A DNA stretch of 64,000 bases from Halanaerobiales bacterium (GCA_029981855.1 JARRCS010000001.1:172566-236565); one strand, 5' to 3'; counted from the first letter of the stretch, positions 53,905 to 62,632 are shown. The notes: a model not told the origin generated them from the letters alone. Program-made: numbers and translations.

Positions 53905-55401
53905 ATGAATTATATCAGTACACGGGGAAATTATGAGCGAGTGAGTGCGGCAGAAGCGATCCGGTTGGGGATGGTACCGGCAGGCGGCTTATTTGTACCA
54001 GAAAAAATACCAGCCTTTTCACAACAAGAAATTAATGAGATGAAGGATGCTACTTATCAGGTAATTGCTTATCGGGTATTAGAGAAATATTTAACCGATT
54101 ATACCGGTCAGGAGCTACAGGAGGCTATTAGTGCTGCCTATAATAGGGATAAATTTACCCACGATGTTATAGCTCCTGTAATTAAATTAAATGATAATAC
54201 TTATATTCTGGAATTATGGCACGGCCCGACAGCTGCTTTTAAAGATATGGCTTTACAATTAATGCCCCATTTACTGGTAAAAGCCATCAATAAGGTTGAG
54301 ATAGATAGAGAGATTGTGATTCTGGTGGCTACTTCTGGAGATACCGGGAAAGCTGCTCTAGAAGGTTTTAAAGATGTAGAAGGTATTAAGATTATTGTCT
54401 TCTATCCGAAAGATGGAGTCAGCAAGGTACAGGAAACCCAGATGGTAACGACAGGAGGAAAGAATACAGCAGTTGTTGCCGTAAAGGGAAACTTTGATGA
54501 TTGTCAAAGCGGTGTTAAAGAGATCTTTGGAGATAAGGAATATAATCAATTGCTCAACCGACATGGTTATCAGTTCTCATCAGCCAATTCAATTAACTGG
54601 GGACGTTTAGTACCTCAGATTATTTATTACTTTGCTGCGTATGTCTACCTCCTGAGGGATGGAGAGATTGGAGCCGGAGATAAGATTAATATTACTGTAC
54701 CGACAGGTAATTTCGGCAATATTTTAGCTGCTTATTACGCTTACCGGATGGGCCTGCCTGTTAATAAATTTATCTGTGCCTCTAATGATAATAAGGTGCT
54801 GACTGACTTTTTGAAGACAGGAATCTATGATATCAACCGTGACTTTAGGAGGACAATTAGCCCTTCTATGGATATTTTAATCTCTTCCAATCTGGAGCGT
54901 TTCCTCTTTGAAATGACCGGACATGATGCTAAAAAGATTAATCAGTGGTACAGACAGTTAAAAGAAGAAGGTAAATTTTCGATTGATGAAGAAACCAATG
55001 CGAAGATAAAGGAAATTTTGGTAGGAGAATATGCAACAGAAGAGGAGACAATGGAAACTATCAAGGAGACCTTTACTAAATATAATTATACGGTAGATAC
55101 CCATACCGCCGTAGGAATTAAGGCTTACCATAAATATCTGACAAAAGTTGTTGATCATACCCCGACTGTTATTGATTCCACAGCTAACCCCTATAAATTC
55201 GGTAAGGCAGTGCTGGAGGCATTGCAGGGGAAAGTGAAGGAGAAGGATGAATTTAAGATTCTAGAAGAATTAAAAGAGCTAACCGGCAAGGAGGTTCATA
55301 GAGGGCTGAAAGGTTTGGAAGAAAAGGGAGTAAGGCATAAGAGAAGTTGTTCCAGTACAGGGATTAGAGATGAAATTAAAGATATTTTGGGGATTAAATA
55401 A
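53905..55401 (+). CDS. thrC: Threonine synthase
   Basis: 498 residues, fold-type II PLP enzyme converting O-phosphohomoserine to threonine. N-terminal YISTRGNYERVSAAEAIRLG, PLP lysine in WHGPTAAFKDMALQLMP, phosphate loop TSGDTGKAA and VPTGNFGNILAAYYAYRMG. It is the long ThrC type. Codon use is more AT-rich than that of neighbours, like the acyl-CoA ligase at 25374. Flanked by its own promoter and terminator; no hom/thrB nearby. Confidence 0.94.
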   Translation: MNYISTRGNYERVSAAEAIRLGMVPAGGLFVPEKIPAFSQQEINEMKDATYQVIAYRVLEKYLTDYTGQELQEAISAAYNRDKFTHDVIAPVIKLNDNTYILELWHGPTAAFKDMALQLMPHLLVKAINKVEIDREIVILVATSGDTGKAALEGFKDVEGIKIIVFYPKDGVSKVQETQMVTTGGKNTAVVAVKGNFDDCQSGVKEIFGDKEYNQLLNRHGYQFSSANSINWGRLVPQIIYYFAAYVYLLRDGEIGAGDKINITVPTGNFGNILAAYYAYRMGLPVNKFICASNDNKVLTDFLKTGIYDINRDFRRTISPSMDILISSNLERFLFEMTGHDAKKINQWYRQLKEEGKFSIDEETNAKIKEILVGEYATEEETMETIKETFTKYNYTVDTHTAVGIKAYHKYLTKVVDHTPTVIDSTANPYKFGKAVLEALQGKVKEKDEFKILEELKELTGKEVHRGLKGLEEKGVRHKRSCSSTGIRDEIKDILGIK

Positions 55402-55467
55402 ATTTTTCCTAAGGAGACTTCACTACTGTAATGTCCATAATCTCTGGAAGGCGTAACGATAACATAG

Positions 55468-55503
55468 ACCCGGTAAATATCCATTTGCCGGGTTTAATTT
55501 TTT
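55468..55503 (+). terminator. Terminator after thrC
   Basis: ACCCGGTAAAT pairs with ATTTGCCGGGT, followed by TTAATTTTTT. Confidence 0.85.
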
Positions 55504-55546
55504 AATACATAGGACAAAAAATTTTTCGAAAAAACTCCCCTATATA

Positions 55547-55574
55547 TTGACTTTTGGGGGGAATCTGTTAAAAT
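55547..55574 (+). promoter_or_regulatory. Promoter of speD
   Basis: TTGACT 55547-55552 and TAAAAT 55569-55574, spacer 16. Confidence 0.7.
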
Positions 55575-55616
55575 AAAAAAGTGGTTTATTCCCATGCAAA
55601 GGGGGCAAAGATGTAA

Positions 55617-56003
55617 ATGATTAATGCTTTGGGGCGTCATATTTTATGTGAGGCATACGAGTGTGACCCTGAGGTGTTAAATAACGTTAAACTCGTAGAA
55701 AAAATTATGGTTGAAGCTGCCCTGCATGCGGGTGCGGGTGTTCGTGAGGTTGCATTCCACAAATTCAGTCCACAAGGAGTAAGCGGTGTAGTGATTATTT
55801 CTGAATCCCATCTGGCGATTCATACATGGCCTGAATTTGGATATGCTGCAATTGATGTTTTTACTTGCGGTTCCTCCGTTAATCCCTGGAAGGCATGCGA
55901 GTATCTTTTGGAAAAGTTTGGTTGTACTCGTTCGCTAGTGAATGAAATGAAACGAGGAATTTTTGCAAGGCATGAGGAGAAGTCTGAGAAGGGAGTATCA
56001 TAA
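55617..56003 (+). CDS. speD: S-adenosylmethionine decarboxylase proenzyme
   Basis: 128 residues. NALGRHILCEAYECDPEVLN, the self-cleavage and pyruvoyl-forming serine in ISESHLAIHTWPE, and YAAIDVFTCG are typical of the short bacterial SpeD. It makes decarboxylated SAM, the aminopropyl donor for SpeE. The start codon ATG 55617 is preceded by ATG TAA at 55611-55616, a minimal start-stop element directly between the GGGGGC site and the real start. Followed by a hairpin terminator at 56060. Confidence 0.95.
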   Translation: MINALGRHILCEAYECDPEVLNNVKLVEKIMVEAALHAGAGVREVAFHKFSPQGVSGVVIISESHLAIHTWPEFGYAAIDVFTCGSSVNPWKACEYLLEKFGCTRSLVNEMKRGIFARHEEKSEKGVS

Positions 56004-56059
56004 ATATTATCGATGTTTTTTTCAAATTGTATAGTAATATTAACCTGGCTTACGTAAAG

Positions 56060-56099
56060 CCCTATGATAATCCGGGTAGTGAGATTATCATAGGGTTTT
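56060..56099 (+). terminator. Terminator-like hairpin after speD
   Basis: CCCTATGATAATC and GATTATCATAGGG form a perfect 13-bp stem, followed by TTTTCC. It may attenuate readthrough into pdaD. Confidence 0.75.
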
Positions 56100-56209
56100 C
56101 CAGTAAGATAATCTTATCATATTTATTTTAGAAACGGCGACGCGGTTAATCTTTATAAATTGTATTATTTTCATTAATGTTGATATAATATGAAAGGAGT
56201 AAAAAGCAG

Positions 56210-56668
56210 ATGCTTCCAAGACCAACAAAGTATTCACTGGTTAGCGGTGTAGGGGATTGCAAATATAAATTAAATGCATTTGACATGGCACTTTTAGACG
56301 CCGGGGTTGGAAACCTCAACCTGCTGAAAGTTAGTAGCATTCTTCCGCCTCAGGCTGAGAGGGTAGAAAAACTCGTTATTCCACCGGGGACACTAACTCC
56401 GGTTGCTTATGGTACTATTTCCAGTGATGTAAAGGGCGAGCTGATTGCTGCTTCGGTGGCAATTGGGCTTTCTGAAGATACGTACGGTGTTATTATGGAG
56501 TTTTCCGGAAAGTGCTCAAAAGAGGAAGCAGAAGAAAAGGTTTGCGAAATGGTTAAAGAGGCTTTCAAGATACGTGATTTACCTCTCGTCGGTCTCGTAT
56601 CAGAAGCCATCGAGCACAGGGTTGAAGAGTGCGGTTGTGCATTTGCGGGAGTTGTATTATGGTATTAA
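56210..56668 (+). CDS. pdaD: Pyruvoyl-dependent arginine decarboxylase
   Basis: 152 residues. PTKYSLVSGVGDCKYKLNAF, the cleavage site in VSSILPPQAE (pyruvoyl-forming serine), PPGTLTPVAYGTISSD and the C-terminal EHRVEECGCAFAGVVLWY match PvlArgDC. It decarboxylates arginine to agmatine after self-cleavage into alpha and beta chains. The start ATG follows GAAAGGAGTAAAAAGCAG. It supplies the substrate for SpeB downstream. Confidence 0.94.
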   Translation: MLPRPTKYSLVSGVGDCKYKLNAFDMALLDAGVGNLNLLKVSSILPPQAERVEKLVIPPGTLTPVAYGTISSDVKGELIAASVAIGLSEDTYGVIMEFSGKCSKEEAEEKVCEMVKEAFKIRDLPLVGLVSEAIEHRVEECGCAFAGVVLWY

Positions 56669-56691
56669 GTTAAGGAAAGGAGTGGGTTGCC

Positions 56692-56732
56692 GGCCCAGGA
56701 GGTGTTCAGTCAATATTAACACCTGTCTGGCC
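56692..56732 (+). other. Hairpin and tiny frame between pdaD and speE
   Basis: GGCCCAGGAGGTGTT (56692-56706) pairs imperfectly with AACACCTGTCTGGCC (56718-56732), burying an AGGAGG. A frame from TTG 56687, 4 bases after AAAGGAG, encodes only MPAQEVFSQY. The speE start at 56746 has no ribosome site of its own nearby. Confidence 0.4.
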
Positions 56733-56745
56733 GTACATAATAAAA

Positions 56746-57582
56746 ATGGAAAAATGGGCAAGTGAAGTTCAAACAAAAAATCTTGAACTGAGATTTCGTA
56801 TATCTGAATTTATTCATGCAGAAAAGTCAGAGTTTCAGGAGATAGTTGTGGTTGATACTTTAGAATTTGGCAGGATGTTACTCCTGGATGGAATTGTGCA
56901 AACTACGGTAAATGATGAATTTGTCTACCATGAAATGATAACACATGTTCCGCTTTTTGCTCACCCCAATCCTCGGAAAGTTGCTGTTATCGGTGGTGGA
57001 GACGGTGGAGTCGTTCGGGAAATAATAAAACATGATTCTGTGGAGAGAGTAGTATTATGTGAGATTGATGAGGCTGTTGTAAGGGTGGCTAAAGAATATC
57101 TCCCTGAGATAAGCTGTGCCCTGGATGATGAGCGGGTTGAAGTGCTATTTACCGACGGTATCGAATACCTGAAAAAAGTACAAAATGAATTTGATGTAAT
57201 CATCATAGATTCAACTGACCCCATCGGACCGGCTAAAGGTTTATTTGTTAAAGATTTTTATGCATCTGTCTACTCCGCCTTAACCGGTAACGGTATATTT
57301 GTAGCCCAGACAGAGTCCCCCTTTGTCTTTAGAGATATCCTGAAATCAGCTTACAGATCTATTGCGCAAGTATTTCCCGTAACCCGGCTTTATCTGGCAA
57401 CTGTACCTACCTATCCGGGTGGTTTGTGGTCTTTTACAGCCGGTTCTAAAACCCATGATGTTATTGCACCGGTTAATGAGAAATTAGCCGATTCTATTAC
57501 CACTAAGTATTATACAGCAGCGGTCCATAAGGCTGCTTTTGCCCTTCCCAAATTCGTTGAGGACTTGATCGAAAATCCATAA
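56746..57582 (+). CDS. speE: Spermidine synthase
   Basis: 278 residues. DTLEFGRMLLLDGIVQTTVN, the nucleotide-binding VAVIGGGDGGVVREIIKH, and FDVIIIDSTDPIGPAKGLF with the catalytic Asp. It transfers the aminopropyl group of decarboxylated SAM (from SpeD) to putrescine (from SpeB). The ATG lacks a good ribosome site (only A/T-rich sequence within 12 bases); a hairpin lies just upstream. speB follows 9 bases downstream. Confidence 0.95.
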   Translation: MEKWASEVQTKNLELRFRISEFIHAEKSEFQEIVVVDTLEFGRMLLLDGIVQTTVNDEFVYHEMITHVPLFAHPNPRKVAVIGGGDGGVVREIIKHDSVERVVLCEIDEAVVRVAKEYLPEISCALDDERVEVLFTDGIEYLKKVQNEFDVIIIDSTDPIGPAKGLFVKDFYASVYSALTGNGIFVAQTESPFVFRDILKSAYRSIAQVFPVTRLYLATVPTYPGGLWSFTAGSKTHDVIAPVNEKLADSITTKYYTAAVHKAAFALPKFVEDLIENP

Positions 57583-57591
57583 GGAGATGAT

Positions 57592-58455
57592 TTGAAAATG
57601 CTTTCTAATGTTAGTAGAGGAGGGGTTTTTCTCGGTAGTTTGGACTCCATCGATCCAGCCAGAATAGTTATTGTCGGTGCTCCTATGGATTATACATCCT
57701 GTTACCGTGCCGGTTCGCGATTCGGCCCTGAGGCAATTCGCAATGTCAGTGATGTTTTAGAGACATATAGCCCCGCCCTGGACCGCGACTTAAGTGAAGT
57801 AGATTTTTTTGACGCAGGTGATATATCCCTTCCCTTTGGTAATGTTGAGGAGAGCCTCAAGAGAATAGGTACGGTAGTAAAAGAGATTATAGGTAGTGGG
57901 AGGGTTCCTGTTGTTCTGGGAGGCGAACACCTCGTGACTTTACCTGTTGTTCAGGAGGTTTCCAGGTATTATGAGGATTTGTATGTTTTCCATTTCGATG
58001 CCCATGCTGATTTACGGACAGCTTTTGAAGGGGAAAGACTCTCCCATGCCACGGTAATACGGACCATTGCAGAAATAATTGGGGGTAGCAAAATCTTCCA
58101 GTTCGGCATCCGCTCCGGAACGCGGGATGAGTTTTGTTACGCAAAGGAAAACACCAACATGATGCCGGGAAGTGTTTTGGAAGCGGTAAAATCCTCTCTG
58201 GATGTAATCGGGAAGAGCCCGGTTTATATCACCATTGATATAGATGTACTGGACCCAGCATTTGCACCCGGAACCGGCACTCCGGAACCCGGCGGATGCA
58301 GTTCTAGCGAGCTCCTGGAATCCATATATGCTTTAAAAGACTTAAATATTGTAGGATTTGATATCGTTGAAGTTAACCCTGCCTATGACAATTCGGAACG
58401 CACGCAGATTATCGGCGCTAAGCTGTTGAGGGAGTTGCTTTTAATAGTCTTTTAA
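57592..58455 (+). CDS. speB: Agmatinase
   Basis: 287 residues of the ureohydrolase family. Manganese motifs GGEHLVTLP, FHFDAHADLR and ITIDIDVLDPAFAPGTGTPE are complete. It hydrolyses agmatine to putrescine and urea, joining PdaD to SpeE. TTG 57592 is 5 bases and ATG 57598 11 bases after AAGGAG; either may be used. The operon ends at the terminator at 58537. Confidence 0.94.
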   Translation: MKMLSNVSRGGVFLGSLDSIDPARIVIVGAPMDYTSCYRAGSRFGPEAIRNVSDVLETYSPALDRDLSEVDFFDAGDISLPFGNVEESLKRIGTVVKEIIGSGRVPVVLGGEHLVTLPVVQEVSRYYEDLYVFHFDAHADLRTAFEGERLSHATVIRTIAEIIGGSKIFQFGIRSGTRDEFCYAKENTNMMPGSVLEAVKSSLDVIGKSPVYITIDIDVLDPAFAPGTGTPEPGGCSSSELLESIYALKDLNIVGFDIVEVNPAYDNSERTQIIGAKLLRELLLIVF

Positions 58456-58536
58456 TAGTATAGTAGTCTAATATATATATATATATTATAGTATGATATG
58501 TCATTTATTTTAATAACATTGAAGTAATAACCGATC

Positions 58537-58580
58537 ATCCTGACCCCCATTAATGACCTAGGGGTTAGGATGCTTTTTTT
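58537..58580 (+). terminator. Terminator of the polyamine operon
   Basis: ATCCTGACCCC pairs with GGGGTTAGGAT, followed by GCTTTTTTT. Confidence 0.85.
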
Positions 58581-58737
58581 GTGTTATCTATTCCTCAAAA
58601 TTAGGAAGGAATTTTCTTTTCTTTAACGAAAATATTATTAATATCAAAATATTATGATTATCTTCCTCCGTTACCAGAAAGAACTAATTAAAGAATTGTT
58701 CTTTGCTAACCGACCTGGAATTCCATCAAGGACTTAG

Positions 58738-58890
58738 TGGACGTATCGTTTATACCAGATAAACATCTCTATTATTGAAGCTCATAATAATACAATTGTC
58801 TTTGTAAAAAGACAGGCCAGAGGTTTTCATAATCCGGAGTACTTCAAACTGAAAATATTCCAGGCTATAAATCTTAAACATCAAAAATAG
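58738..58890 (+). pseudogene. C-terminal remnant of a transposase
   Basis: The frame reads IIEAHNNTIVFVKRQARGFH then NPEYFKLKIFQ and a stop, matching the ARGF(R/H)NxExF(R/K)L ending of ISL3-like transposases. An in-frame TAG lies directly upstream (58735-58737) and no full gene exists. The rest of the 58456-58966 gap holds the speB terminator, a short TA repeat near 58474 and degenerate sequence. Confidence 0.65.
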
Positions 58891-58966
58891 ATATTTGGTT
58901 AAAAATGCTAATTATTGTACTTTAGAAATTGGAAAAGAGGCATAAAAATAAAATTATTTACAGGTT

Positions 58967-59191
58967 TCACTCAAAAAACTCCTTTATATCAACCTCCAGT
59001 ACATCTGCAATATCAAATAAGAGAGCCAGAGAAAAGCTTTTCTTGCAGTTTTTAGCCTCGATTTTTGTTAAATAACTGAGGCTTATTCCCAGTTTATCTG
59101 CTAGTTCGGACTGTGATAAATTTTTCTGTTTTCTATATTCTTTTATTTTTTGTCCAATTTTTGAAAACTTTCGATGGTATCTGGTTTCCAT
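58967..59191 (-). CDS. XRE-type regulator, probable R-M controller protein
   Basis: 74 residues, a single HTH_3 domain: IGQKIKEYRKQKNLSQSELA then DKLGISLSYLTKIE, and a short C-terminal part ending LEVDIKEFFE. The size and fold match controller (C) proteins of restriction-modification systems. It is divergent from the Dam-type methylase gene, with the palindrome TTTCACTTATAGTGAAA between them; the same core occurs before the second methylase. It probably represses or activates both. The start is ATG 59191. Confidence 0.82.
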   Translation of the reverse strand: METRYHRKFSKIGQKIKEYRKQKNLSQSELADKLGISLSYLTKIEAKNCKKSFSLALLFDIADVLEVDIKEFFE

Positions 59192-59236
59192 ATATTATCA
59201 CCTGTCTATATTATAGTATATTTTTTTATACAAAAC

Positions 59237-59253
59237 TTTCACTTATAGTGAAA
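59237..59253. promoter_or_regulatory. Controller-type operator, site 1
   Basis: TTTCACTTATAGTGAAA, a 17-base palindrome with the C-box-like core ACTTATAGT. TATAAT at 59260-59265 lies 17 bases after TTTCAC (59237-59242), so the site covers the -35 region of the plus-strand methylase promoter. Confidence 0.75.
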
Positions 59254-59349
59254 TTATGATATAATAATGGTAAAAGGAATAATAAATATGTTAAAATTGT
59301 TTTGGACAAGATAATCTAACAATATGCTATGAGGAGTTGCTATATTTAT

Positions 59350-60276
59350 ATGCTAAAAGAAAAAATGGATGCAAAACCAATCTTGAAATGGGCAGGAGGT
59401 AAAAGACAATTATTAGATCAGTTTGAAGAAAAATACCCAGCAGCCTTAAAGCAAAATAAAATAAAAAAATATGTTGAGCCCTTTGTTGGAGGGGGAGCAG
59501 TTTTTTTTGAACTGGCCAGCAGGTTTAACTTTGAAGAGATTGTATTAAATGATATTAATGAAGAGCTTATTTTAACATATAAGGTTGTTAAAAGTAATGT
59601 GGAGCAATTGATTAAGAAATTAAAGGAGTTAGAAAATAAGTTTATTCCATTGGATATGAAAGGACGCAAAGAAATATATTATGAAGTACGAACTAAATTT
59701 AATGAAGAAAAGAAACACTTAAATTATGCTCAACTTACTGAAAATGCTATTGACCATGCTGGACATTTAATATTTTTAAATAGGACGTGTTTTAATGGTT
59801 TATACCGCCAGAATAGACAGGGTGAATTTAATGTTCCCATTGGGAGATATAAAAACCCTACAATCTGTGATGAAGACAATCTACGGGCTGCAAATATCTT
59901 ATTAAGAAAAGCAAAATTACTCTGTGACGATTATAAAGAAACTGAAGAATACATAGATGAGACAACCTTTGTTTATCTGGATCCACCATATCGTCCTTTA
60001 AATAAAACATCCAGTTTTACCAGTTATTCAAAAGCAGATTTTGGAGAAAAGGACCAGATTGAACTGGCAAAATGGTTCAGGAAACTTGATAGTAAACCCG
60101 AAAAACCATTTTTAATGCTCAGTAATTCCAATCCTAAAAATGTTAACCCGGATGATAATTTCTTTGAAGAGCATTACCGGGGTTTTAAGATAGATGAAGT
60201 ATTTGCAACTAGAGCTATTAATTCCAAAGCCTCTAAAAGGGGTTCTATCAGTGAACTTGTGATAAGAAATTATTAA
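59350..60276 (+). CDS. Dam-family (DpnM-like) adenine methyltransferase, probably GATC
   Basis: About 308 residues. LKWAGGKRQLL and VEPFVGGGAVFFEL (SAM motif I), LNDINEELILTYK, LNRTCFNGLYRQNRQGEFN and the catalytic DPPY in TFVYLDPPYRPL, in the alpha-class order of Dam/DpnM/MboIA. GATC recognition is inferred from the family and the MutH-like nuclease next to it. ATG 59350 is preferred since GAGGAG (59331-59336) lies inside a longer frame from ATG 59329; ATG 59365 is another choice. AT-rich compared with the chromosome. Confidence 0.88.
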   Translation: MLKEKMDAKPILKWAGGKRQLLDQFEEKYPAALKQNKIKKYVEPFVGGGAVFFELASRFNFEEIVLNDINEELILTYKVVKSNVEQLIKKLKELENKFIPLDMKGRKEIYYEVRTKFNEEKKHLNYAQLTENAIDHAGHLIFLNRTCFNGLYRQNRQGEFNVPIGRYKNPTICDEDNLRAANILLRKAKLLCDDYKETEEYIDETTFVYLDPPYRPLNKTSSFTSYSKADFGEKDQIELAKWFRKLDSKPEKPFLMLSNSNPKNVNPDDNFFEEHYRGFKIDEVFATRAINSKASKRGSISELVIRNY

Positions 60277-60282
60277 TATTCA

Positions 60283-60891
60283 TTATTCCAGATACCATAA
60301 AGGTTCTGCTTCCGGATCATATTTATTATGTTTCTTATTTTCTTTACATGTATATCGAACCCTGGGAGGTCTGAAACTACAAACACTCATACAGAGATTA
60401 TCTATTTCTTCCATATTATCAATAAACTCTCTAACCCACCCCTGGTAAAATAGTGTTGGTGGATCGAAATTACTTTCTTTATTGTAACAATAATCCTGTT
60501 CAATAATGAAGAGTTGAGATAGATTAGCTATTATTCTTAATGGGTTTAAATAATGCTCAAAGTCTTCCTGTAATAGGTTTTTTATTTCTTCATCAGGGTT
60601 TTTACCGTAAAAGATATTATCAAAACAACTGCATAATTCTCTCTTTAAGTCAGGTCTTGACCTGACCCTTAAGTTTAAATCAATCATAACACGTAAATGG
60701 TTTGGGCGAAAATGTTTCTGTCCTTCACGAAGGTAGATTTGAAAATTTTTATCTCTGTCATAGTTCTTAAATCTACTGGAAAGCTTTGAAGGTCTTAATA
60801 TGGATAATTCATTATCTCCTACCTGATAAATATTTACTTCTTTATCAAATTCCAGCTCTTTTACTATTTGAAACATATCTTTATAGAGCAT
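60283..60891 (-). CDS. Unknown partner protein of the GATC restriction nuclease
   Basis: 202 residues, family not recognised. No signal or membrane helices. Segments of note: FRPNHLRVMIDLNLRVRSRP, a basic patch; CSCFDNIFYG; and a Cys/Arg-rich C-terminus CSFRPPRVRYTCKENKKHNK. The start ATG 60891 follows ACGGAGGT. It lies 19 bases after the MutH-like nuclease stop in the same orientation, so the two are almost certainly co-transcribed. It could be a second nuclease subunit or DNA-binding accessory; Sau3AI-type enzymes have an extra MutH-like lobe that the 228-residue nuclease here lacks. Confidence 0.75.
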   Translation of the reverse strand: MLYKDMFQIVKELEFDKEVNIYQVGDNELSILRPSKLSSRFKNYDRDKNFQIYLREGQKHFRPNHLRVMIDLNLRVRSRPDLKRELCSCFDNIFYGKNPDEEIKNLLQEDFEHYLNPLRIIANLSQLFIIEQDYCYNKESNFDPPTLFYQGWVREFIDNMEEIDNLCMSVCSFRPPRVRYTCKENKKHNKYDPEAEPLWYLE

Positions 60892-60910
60892 AGATAGATT
60901 ACCTCCGTAT

Positions 60911-61597
60911 TTAATAATTAACTGGATAGTCAGGTGAAATTTCCTGAAGGTATTTCATAAATTCTTTTTTAAAGTAAAAGGCATAGTTTTTATTGGATAT
61001 ATACCTGTTATAAGTTTGTGAATATATTGGAGTATATGGTTTGCTGTCTTTTGTTCTTATCTGGATAAATCGGCCATTACAGGTATGTATAAAAGCGTCA
61101 TTCCCTTTATCCAACTGGTTTCTTATTTGTTCGGAAATGAAGTAATAATCTTCTTCAAGTTGTGCTATAATTTCTGTATGGGGTGTGTTGTCCAGGTTAA
61201 GGTGAATATAGGGGAGTAATCTCCATTTGCTTCGATGCAATTTTACCTTTCTATTTCCTTTATATACAGGTACATACAATATGTTTTTTATTTTCTGATA
61301 GAGATCTGTTTGATAAAAGTCTTTAGCATTGATAATGTCTTCTATCATGTTTGAAATCTGTTTTATAAACATTGTTTCCAGAGGAGTACCATCTAGGTCA
61401 ACTTTATTGGTTTTTAATTCTCCATCTTCAAAATCCAGGTTTCTGGTTGAATTACTTAAGCCAAGCTGTAATTCCAATAACTTACCGGTTAAACCTTTGT
61501 CGGTTCTAATACCTTTTAACTGTTCTTCTGATAAGAATTCCCCAAACGGTTTGTTGATAAAAGGTTTTAAATTCTCAATAGCTTCTTCCAGTTTCAC
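60911..61597 (-). CDS. MutH/Sau3AI-family restriction endonuclease
   Basis: About 228 residues. GLTGKLLELQLGLSNSTRNL followed by DFEDGELKTNKV gives the D...ExK catalytic centre of MutH and Sau3AI (compare GQLLE and DxxxxGVELKT in MutH), implying cleavage or nicking at unmethylated GATC. It is only one MutH lobe long, about half of Sau3AI. I prefer GTG 61597, 10 bases after AGGTGG, over GTG 61609. It is divergent from the second methylase, with the shared palindrome in between. Confidence 0.82.
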   Translation of the reverse strand: MKLEEAIENLKPFINKPFGEFLSEEQLKGIRTDKGLTGKLLELQLGLSNSTRNLDFEDGELKTNKVDLDGTPLETMFIKQISNMIEDIINAKDFYQTDLYQKIKNILYVPVYKGNRKVKLHRSKWRLLPYIHLNLDNTPHTEIIAQLEEDYYFISEQIRNQLDKGNDAFIHTCNGRFIQIRTKDSKPYTPIYSQTYNRYISNKNYAFYFKKEFMKYLQEISPDYPVNY

Positions 61598-61673
61598 TTT
61601 GGGTACCACCTATTCTTAATAATTGAACAGTACTTCTAAAATAAATTGTATTATATTAGCAAAGAAATTCATA

Positions 61674-61688
61674 TTCACTTATAGTGAA
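61674..61688. promoter_or_regulatory. Controller-type operator, site 2
   Basis: TTCACTTATAGTGAA, identical over 15 bases to the core of site 1 at 59237. It lies 21 bases before the start of the frameshifted methylase and about 76 before the nuclease start, in their divergent promoter region. Confidence 0.75.
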
Positions 61689-61708
61689 ATAAAAATTGAG
61701 GTGAATTT

Positions 61709-62511
61709 ATGAAAGAAATAATAAAAAGTATACCCCGGGATACTGTTTATTTTAATTGTGAAGTTTTTATCTGCTAAAGGGTGATTCCCTAACACTTCTA
61801 AAAAAAATAAAAAAGGGCTCCATTGATATGATTTTTGCAGATCCACCGTACTTTCTCTCCAATGACGGTATAACCTGTCAGTCGGGAAGGATGGTTTCGG
61901 TGAATAAAGGTGAATGGGATAAAGCTGAAGGTGTTAAAGAGATTCATAGTTTTAATTTAGACTGGATTGGAGAGTGTAAAAGGGTTTTAAAGGACGATGG
62001 GACAATCTGGATTTCCGGTACCTATCATAATATATACTCTCTTGGCATGGCATTACTGGAGCATGAATATAAGATACTAAATAATATTGTCTGGTTTAAA
62101 ACGAATCCCCCGCCTAATCTGGGATGCCGGTGTTTTACACATGCCAATGAAACTATTATTTGGGCAAGGAAACATAAAGACAGTAAGCATTATTTCAATT
62201 ATAAATTAATGAAGCAGCTTAATAATGACAGACAGATGAAGGATGTCTGGAAAATAGGACAGGTAAAAAAATCAGAAAAAAAGTATGGAAAACACCCAAC
62301 GCAAAAGCCATTGGAATTATTAAAAAGAATAGTCATGGCCTCAACGGAAGAAGGGATGGTAATTCTGGACCCGTTTAATGGTAGTGGTACAACAGGTATA
62401 GCTGCAGCAGAATTAAGTAGAAAATATATTGGAATTGACCTGGAAGAGGAGTATTTAGAATTAACCCGCAAAAGATATGATGATGTTAAAAAGAAGTTGA
62501 GATTGTTTTAA
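61709..62511 (+). pseudogene. DpnA-type adenine methyltransferase, frameshifted
   Basis: The start ATG 61709 follows GAGGTGAAT. Frame 1 gives MKEIIKSIPRDTVYFNCEVF and stops; the -1 frame continues YLLKGDSLTLLKKI, SIDMIFADPPYFLS (catalytic DPPY), then GKHPTQKPLELLKRI and ILDPFNGSGTTGIAA (SAM motif), the beta-class order of DpnA/MboIIM enzymes. One T missing from the run at GTTTTTA (61762-61768) explains the break. The remaining open frame has an ATG at 61828, after which the DPPY motif is still complete, so a short product is conceivable. Confidence 0.82.
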
Positions 62512-62632
62512 ATATAAACGAACTCATGCTCTATGTAAAATATACAACCAAAATTGCAAAAAAGGATTTGTAGTTTTTGCTTTTTTTTGTTATAATAAAA
62601 ATAAACATATGTTTAGGAGCGTGGTGTTCATT

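Noticed and set aside
58471..58500. TA-rich tandem stretch after speB as a regulatory repeat
   Set aside because: A simple (TA)n run in AT-rich intergenic sequence, no evidence of function.
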